Assembly (NCBI GenBank): GCA_964401915.1
Contig: CAYOAI010000005.1
Span: forward strand, 1-52,378
From: CAZGZD01 sp964401915
Lineage (GTDB): Bacteria > Patescibacteriota > Microgenomatia > UBA1406 > GWC2-37-13
Direction of reading: 5' to 3'
Length of the DNA stretch: 52,378 nucleotides
Part shown: piece by piece, positions 48,433 to 52,378 of the stretch
Position numbering within the stretch: position 1 is the first letter of the stretch
How the letters are laid out: every line of letters begins with the position of its first letter
Notes under the pieces: model-generated
The model's input: only the letters and a program-made list of their open reading frames with translations
Database searches by the model: none
What the model was told of the DNA's origin: nothing
Made by a program: the position numbers and the translations under genes

Positions 48433-48861
48433 ATGTCCACAATGCTTCTTAAGATCATAACTCCCAAGGCCGTTGTGCTTGAGGAGGAGGTGGAGTCTGT
48501 GACTGCGCCTGGTGCAGATGGCGATCTGACAATTCTTCCCCGCCATGTGCGAATTTTGACACTTTTGAAGGAGGGAATTATCACAATTCGTCGAAATAAA
48601 AGCGATGAGGATTTTTTGGCAATTGGCGCTGGATATCTTGAGACTGATGGTCAGGAGACGCACATACTGGTCTCGCGAGCCTATAATCAAAGTGCCGTGG
48701 ATCAAAAGCTTACTGAGGAGGCTCTAAAAAAGGCGACAGAAGCAGTAGCTAAGTCCAAAGATGAGTCAGAGCGAATAGAGGCATCGCTTACCATGAGGCG
48801 CTCAATGCTTGATCTCAAACTTCTCAAAAAGCGCCGCAAGACAACGTCTTCCGTATCATAA
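48433..48861 (+). CDS. atpC: ATP synthase F1 subunit epsilon
   Basis: A 142-residue protein with the N-terminal beta sandwich (L-L-K-I-I-T-P-K, A-P-G-A-D-G-D-L-T-I-L-P-R-H) and a C-terminal helical hairpin rich in Lys and Glu. The usual G-x-x-G-x-L-P-x-H signature reads G-A-D-G-D-L-T-I-L-P-R-H. It ends the ATP synthase operon, which follows the common order a-c-b-delta-alpha-gamma-beta-epsilon. A possible internal promoter precedes it. Confidence 0.92.
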   Translation: MSTMLLKIITPKAVVLEEEVESVTAPGADGDLTILPRHVRILTLLKEGIITIRRNKSDEDFLAIGAGYLETDGQETHILVSRAYNQSAVDQKLTEEALKKATEAVAKSKDESERIEASLTMRRSMLDLKLLKKRRKTTSSVS

Positions 48862-48919
48862 AGAAAATTGTTTTGTATAATTGACCCCTTGTTAGTTTTT
48901 GTTTCTGTTATTTTGTAGT

Positions 48920-50962
48920 ATGGCACTAATTATTGTTGAGTCCCCAACCAAGGCGCGCACCTTCAATCGAATCCTGAAAGGCAAGGACTACTATGTCTTT
49001 GCGACCATGGGCCATATTCGCGATCTTCCAGCCTCCAAGATGGCAATTGATTTTAAGAAGAACTTCGAGCCAGAATACGAGGTGATGAAGAGTAAGGAAA
49101 AGATTGTTAGTAAGCTTAAAGAGCTGCTTGATAAGAATAAAGAGGTGATTCTGGCCACCGACCCGGATCGAGAAGGAGAGGCGATATCATACCACGCAGC
49201 CTACTTGCTGGGACTAATCGATGAGGCGTGGCCCGACTTCTCAATCAAAAAAGGAAAAAAGCTTAGTCGGATAGTATTTCATGAGATCACGCCAAAAGCA
49301 CTTGAAGAGGCTCTCAAAAATCCAGGCGAGATGCGGGTAAATCTGGTCAAAGCCCAGCAGGCACGTCGCATACTTGATCGAGTAGTAGGGTACGAGCTTT
49401 CTCCCATTCTGTGGAAGAAATTGGGTAAAAATTGGCTCTCAGCCGGGCGTGTACAGACAGTGGCGCTTCGGCTTATTGTCGAGCGTGAAAAAGAAATCAG
49501 AGCATTCAAGCGTGAGCCGTACTACCAGATTGAGGCTAATTTTAAGGGCTCAGAAGAGATAAAAGCCCGCCTTATATCTAAAAATGGAGAGCCATATGAG
49601 AAGAAGTTTACACTCAAACTTTTTGAAGGTGATTATGTCTATACGGCAACCACAATCACCAAAGAGACTGAACCTGCACTTAGTGAGGACATAAGGGCTG
49701 ATACTTACACGGTATCTGATTTGCGAGAAGAAGAGATCAAAAGATACCCGCCACCTCCATATACTACATCTCTTCTTCAGCAGGATGCCTTTTACAGACT
49801 TGGATTTCCCTCACGCCTTACTATGCGTCTGGCACAGGGCCTCTATGAACGTGGGCTAATCAGCTATCATCGTACAGACTCTTTTAATCTGTCGTCTCAA
49901 TTTGTATTCCGAGCCAAAGATCATATTGTCGAAAAATATGGAGCAGAGTATGCGCTTGAGAAGCCGCGAGGATTCCGCACGAAGTCACGTATGGCACAGG
50001 AGGCTCATGAGGCTATTCGTCCGACAAAGGTTGAAAGATCAGAAAATGAAGTGACGACAAAAGCCAAACTGACAGCCAATCACAAGAAGCTATACCAGCT
50101 TATCTATGCGCGGGCCGTAGCCACGCAGATGAAAGAGGCGACGATCAATCAGATATCAGTCGATATAGATGGAGCGCGTGGATATGAGTTTCAAAGTGAG
50201 ACTCAGCAGGTGATATTCGATGGATTTCTTAAGGTTCTCAATCCGGGATTTGCTGATTCTCACAAAATAAAGCCAAAAATCAAAAAAAGTGACGCTCTCA
50301 AGCTTATTACTCTTGACCCGCAAGAGAAGGAGACTCTACCTCCAAGGCGCTACAATGAAGCGTCCCTTATCAAGACTCTTGAAGAGCGGGGAATAGGCCG
50401 TCCTTCGACATACGCTCCTATCATATCGCTTATTCAGCAGAAATTCTATGTCGAGAAAGAGTTCCGATATTTTGTGCCGTCTGCCCTGGGTGAGGCAATA
50501 TCTGATTATTTGTCCTCTGCATTTCCGGCCATATTTGATATTGATTTCACAGCTGATATGGAAAATAAGCTCGATGATATTGCTGATGGCAAGCTTGAGA
50601 CGCTGTCTCTTCTTAAGAATTTTTATGATCCTTTTGCCCTTGAGGTTGCGCGTGAAAATAAAAGCAAAGCATCAATTGAGGTAAAAGAAGAGTTGACTGA
50701 GCCGTGTCCAGAGTGTAAAAGTGGCAAGCTCATTCCCAGATTTTCCAAATTTGGCAAATTCATAGCCTGTTCCAATTATCCAAAGTGCAAATACACTAAG
50801 TCACAGTCCACAGTCGTCAAAAACTACAAATGCCCCAAATGTGCAGGCGACGTTGTGGTAAAATATACAAAGAGTAAGAAAAGATTTTTTGGTTGTGCCA
50901 ATTACCCAAAGTGTGATTTTTCGTCGTGGACATTGAAAGATATAGCTCATGTCAAAACTTAA
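48920..50962 (+). CDS. topA: DNA topoisomerase I (type IA)
   Basis: A 680-residue enzyme that relaxes negative supercoils. The Toprim domain starts A-L-I-I-V-E-S-P-T-K-A and has A-T-D-P-D-R-E-G-E, the catalytic Tyr316 is in L-I-S-Y-H-R-T-D-S, and two C-terminal zinc fingers are visible (CPECKSG...CSNYPKC and CPKCAGD...CANYPKC). The ATG at 48920 is used, since A-L-I-I-V-E starts right after it; an earlier ATG seven codons upstream adds a hydrophobic tail. The end overlaps pyrG by 14 bases. Confidence 0.96.
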   Translation: MALIIVESPTKARTFNRILKGKDYYVFATMGHIRDLPASKMAIDFKKNFEPEYEVMKSKEKIVSKLKELLDKNKEVILATDPDREGEAISYHAAYLLGLIDEAWPDFSIKKGKKLSRIVFHEITPKALEEALKNPGEMRVNLVKAQQARRILDRVVGYELSPILWKKLGKNWLSAGRVQTVALRLIVEREKEIRAFKREPYYQIEANFKGSEEIKARLISKNGEPYEKKFTLKLFEGDYVYTATTITKETEPALSEDIRADTYTVSDLREEEIKRYPPPPYTTSLLQQDAFYRLGFPSRLTMRLAQGLYERGLISYHRTDSFNLSSQFVFRAKDHIVEKYGAEYALEKPRGFRTKSRMAQEAHEAIRPTKVERSENEVTTKAKLTANHKKLYQLIYARAVATQMKEATINQISVDIDGARGYEFQSETQQVIFDGFLKVLNPGFADSHKIKPKIKKSDALKLITLDPQEKETLPPRRYNEASLIKTLEERGIGRPSTYAPIISLIQQKFYVEKEFRYFVPSALGEAISDYLSSAFPAIFDIDFTADMENKLDDIADGKLETLSLLKNFYDPFALEVARENKSKASIEVKEELTEPCPECKSGKLIPRFSKFGKFIACSNYPKCKYTKSQSTVVKNYKCPKCAGDVVVKYTKSKKRFFGCANYPKCDFSSWTLKDIAHVKT

Positions 50963-52378
50963 GTTTATTTTTGTTTCTGGAGGCGTAATCTCCGGAATAG
51001 GAAAAGGCGTCACAACCGCATCGATCGACTATCTCCTAAAAGCATCAGGACTCAAAGTCGCTCCACTTAAATTTGAGAACTACCTCAATCTTGACGCAGG
51101 TACTATAAATCCCATTGAACACGGAGATCCATTCTTGTGCGATGATGGCACTGAGGCAGATATGGATATCGGAAGCTACGAGAAGTACCTTGATGAAAGC
51201 ATGGGGAAAAGTAACTTCGTCACCATGGGACAGATATATCGAGAAGTAAGCGATAGAGAGCGCCGCTTTGAGTATGATGGTGAGGATGTTGAGGCTATTC
51301 CACACATTACAGACGAGATCATCAAAAGAGTCCTCCATGTGGGTCAGGTGTCAGGTGCAGATATAGTATCTATTGAGCTTGGAGGTACGGCCGGTGAGTA
51401 TCAAAACATTCTATATTATGAGGCAGCTCGTATCATGTCGCACAAGTTTCCAGGCGATGTGATCCACATTCATGTTAGCTACGTACCTACTCCGTCTCAC
51501 TTGGGTGAGCCAAAGACAAAGCCAACCCAGCTATCAGTCAGATCGCTCAACTCACTTGGTATTCAGCCTGATTTTATAGTCGCGCGTTCTGAGACTGCGC
51601 TTGATAAGCGTCGCAAGGATAGACTCGCACTTTTTTGCAATGTGCCAGTTGATCACGTAATCTCAAACCCCAATGTGAAGTACTCAGTCTATGAAATCCC
51701 GCTTATCTTGCATGAGCAGAATCTTGAGGAGAAAATCCTCAAATCGCTGAACCTAAAAGCCAAAAAACCCAATCTCAGTGAGATCAAAAAGCTAGTCACC
51801 ATCATAAAGTCCAAAAAAAGTAAAAAAGTCGAGATTGCGATTATTGGCAAATATTTTGGGACAGGGGACTATCAGCTCAGAGACTCTTATGCTGCTCTTT
51901 TTGATGCGCTTGATCATGCTGCATGGCACACGGGAGTTGAGGTATCAACTCGCTGGGTAGATGCTGAGGAAATTGAGAAGAAGGGAGTAGGCATTATTGG
52001 GCGGCCGAATGGAATAATTGTGCCCATTGGATGGGGACTTCGAGGAGCTGAGGGTATGATTGCCGCAGCCGGATACGCACGTGATCAAAAAATCCCTTAC
52101 TTAGGTCTCTGCTACGGTATGCAACTTGCCGCTGTATCTTTTGCCCGCGATGTATTGGGTTGGTCAGATGCCAATACGACAGAGAATGATGCTCAGACCA
52201 CACATCCTGTAATTCATATAATTCCTAAGCAAAAAGAGCTTCTTGCAAGGCGTGCATATGGTGGCACCATGCGCCTTGGAGCCTGGGACGAGATTGTAGA
52301 CCCCAAGTCTGAGGTATATCGCATGTATGACAAGAATAATGGATTTACAAATAAGGCCAAGGGAATTGTGAGTGAGCG
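50949..52378 (+). CDS. pyrG: CTP synthase (3' truncated by window edge), divergent
   Basis: About 476 residues of CTP synthase, which converts UTP to CTP using glutamine. The synthetase part begins F-I-F-V-S-G-G-V-I-S-G-I-G-K-G-V, and D-D-G-T-E-A-D-M-D-I-G-S-Y keeps the Mg-binding Asp. The glutaminase part has L-G-L-C388-Y-G-M-Q-L-A with the catalytic Cys; its His and Glu lie beyond the window. Divergent positions include K-F-E-N-Y-L-N for the usual K-(I/L)-D-P-Y-(L/I)-N and G-T-A-G-E-Y-Q for G-T-V-G-D-I-E. The start overlaps the end of topA by 14 bases. Confidence 0.9.
   Translation, partial: MSKLKFIFVSGGVISGIGKGVTTASIDYLLKASGLKVAPLKFENYLNLDAGTINPIEHGDPFLCDDGTEADMDIGSYEKYLDESMGKSNFVTMGQIYREVSDRERRFEYDGEDVEAIPHITDEIIKRVLHVGQVSGADIVSIELGGTAGEYQNILYYEAARIMSHKFPGDVIHIHVSYVPTPSHLGEPKTKPTQLSVRSLNSLGIQPDFIVARSETALDKRRKDRLALFCNVPVDHVISNPNVKYSVYEIPLILHEQNLEEKILKSLNLKAKKPNLSEIKKLVTIIKSKKSKKVEIAIIGKYFGTGDYQLRDSYAALFDALDHAAWHTGVEVSTRWVDAEEIEKKGVGIIGRPNGIIVPIGWGLRGAEGMIAAAGYARDQKIPYLGLCYGMQLAAVSFARDVLGWSDANTTENDAQTTHPVIHIIPKQKELLARRAYGGTMRLGAWDEIVDPKSEVYRMYDKNNGFTNKAKGIVSE

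Noticed and set aside
1..52378. CRISPR arrays, insertion sequences or prophage genes
   Set aside because: No regularly spaced direct repeats, transposase, integrase or phage structural genes were seen on either strand.
1..52378. Recoding of TGA as glycine or tryptophan
   Set aside because: Conserved genes such as murG, ribBA and ftsZ end at TGA at their expected C-termini, and no conserved protein reads through an internal TGA.

Overview
The window looks like a chromosomal segment of an uncultured Candidate Phyla Radiation (Patescibacteria) bacterium, assembled as a scaffold; there is one run of exactly 100 Ns. This assignment is an inference. It rests on the eukaryote-like isoleucyl-tRNA synthetase, the gene order dgkA-mraY-murD-ftsW-murG-ftsQAZ, the short ATP synthase delta subunit, LemA/HtpX and LysM genes of the type common in these genomes, many very short or absent 5' leaders, and rare Shine-Dalgarno sequences. 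TGA acts as a normal stop throughout, so the recoded SR1/Gracilibacteria lineages are unlikely. I cannot name the phylum within the group.

Layout. 1-8293: cell envelope and division (undecaprenol/diacylglycerol kinase, MraY, an unassigned methyltransferase, MurD, FtsW, [gap], MurG, FtsQ, FtsA, FtsZ). 8294-14225: a membrane protein of unknown function, IleS, a RodA-like SEDS protein, ribosomal proteins L21 and L27, and a ParB-type HTH protein. 14203-18625: signal peptidase I, tRNA-Val, then a thiamine(-precursor) ABC importer operon read leftwards from a TPP riboswitch, with thiamine pyrophosphokinase read divergently. 18659-24523: an unknown protein and a Wzx/Wzy-type surface polysaccharide cluster. 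24533-26490: small membrane proteins, tRNA-Thr, tRNA-Gly, and an unidentified multi-hairpin RNA leader in front of a zinc-ribbon membrane protein. 26553-30094: a riboflavin operon (ribE-ribH-ribBA-ribD) behind an FMN riboswitch with a terminator touching the first start codon. 30121-36020: LysM, LemA, HtpX, an asparagine synthase fused to a CofE-like domain, and an unknown protein. 36098-42449: gatC-gatA-gatB and dnaE. 42454-48861: a complete F1Fo ATP synthase operon. 48920-52378: topA and the start of pyrG.

Working together: the thiamine and riboflavin blocks each carry their own riboswitch, so the cell appears to sense and meet its own need for TPP and FMN, which is notable for a reduced genome. 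The division and Mur genes, RodA and LysM protein indicate a peptidoglycan wall, and the Wzx/Wzy cluster adds a surface glycan. The c-subunit sequence suggests a proton-driven ATP synthase.

The most interesting observations are (1) a 150-nt leader RNA at 26148-26298 (minus strand) with five perfect or near-perfect hairpins, three GNRA tetraloops and a possible kissing loop; (2) the AsnB-CofE-like fusion, with an imperfect palindrome translated in frame just before the linker; (3) widespread promoters whose -10 box ends only about 6-10 nt before the start codon, often with a TGn extended -10; (4) two extremely compact riboswitch leaders; and (5) altered catalytic motifs in MraY and in the RibB half of RibBA.
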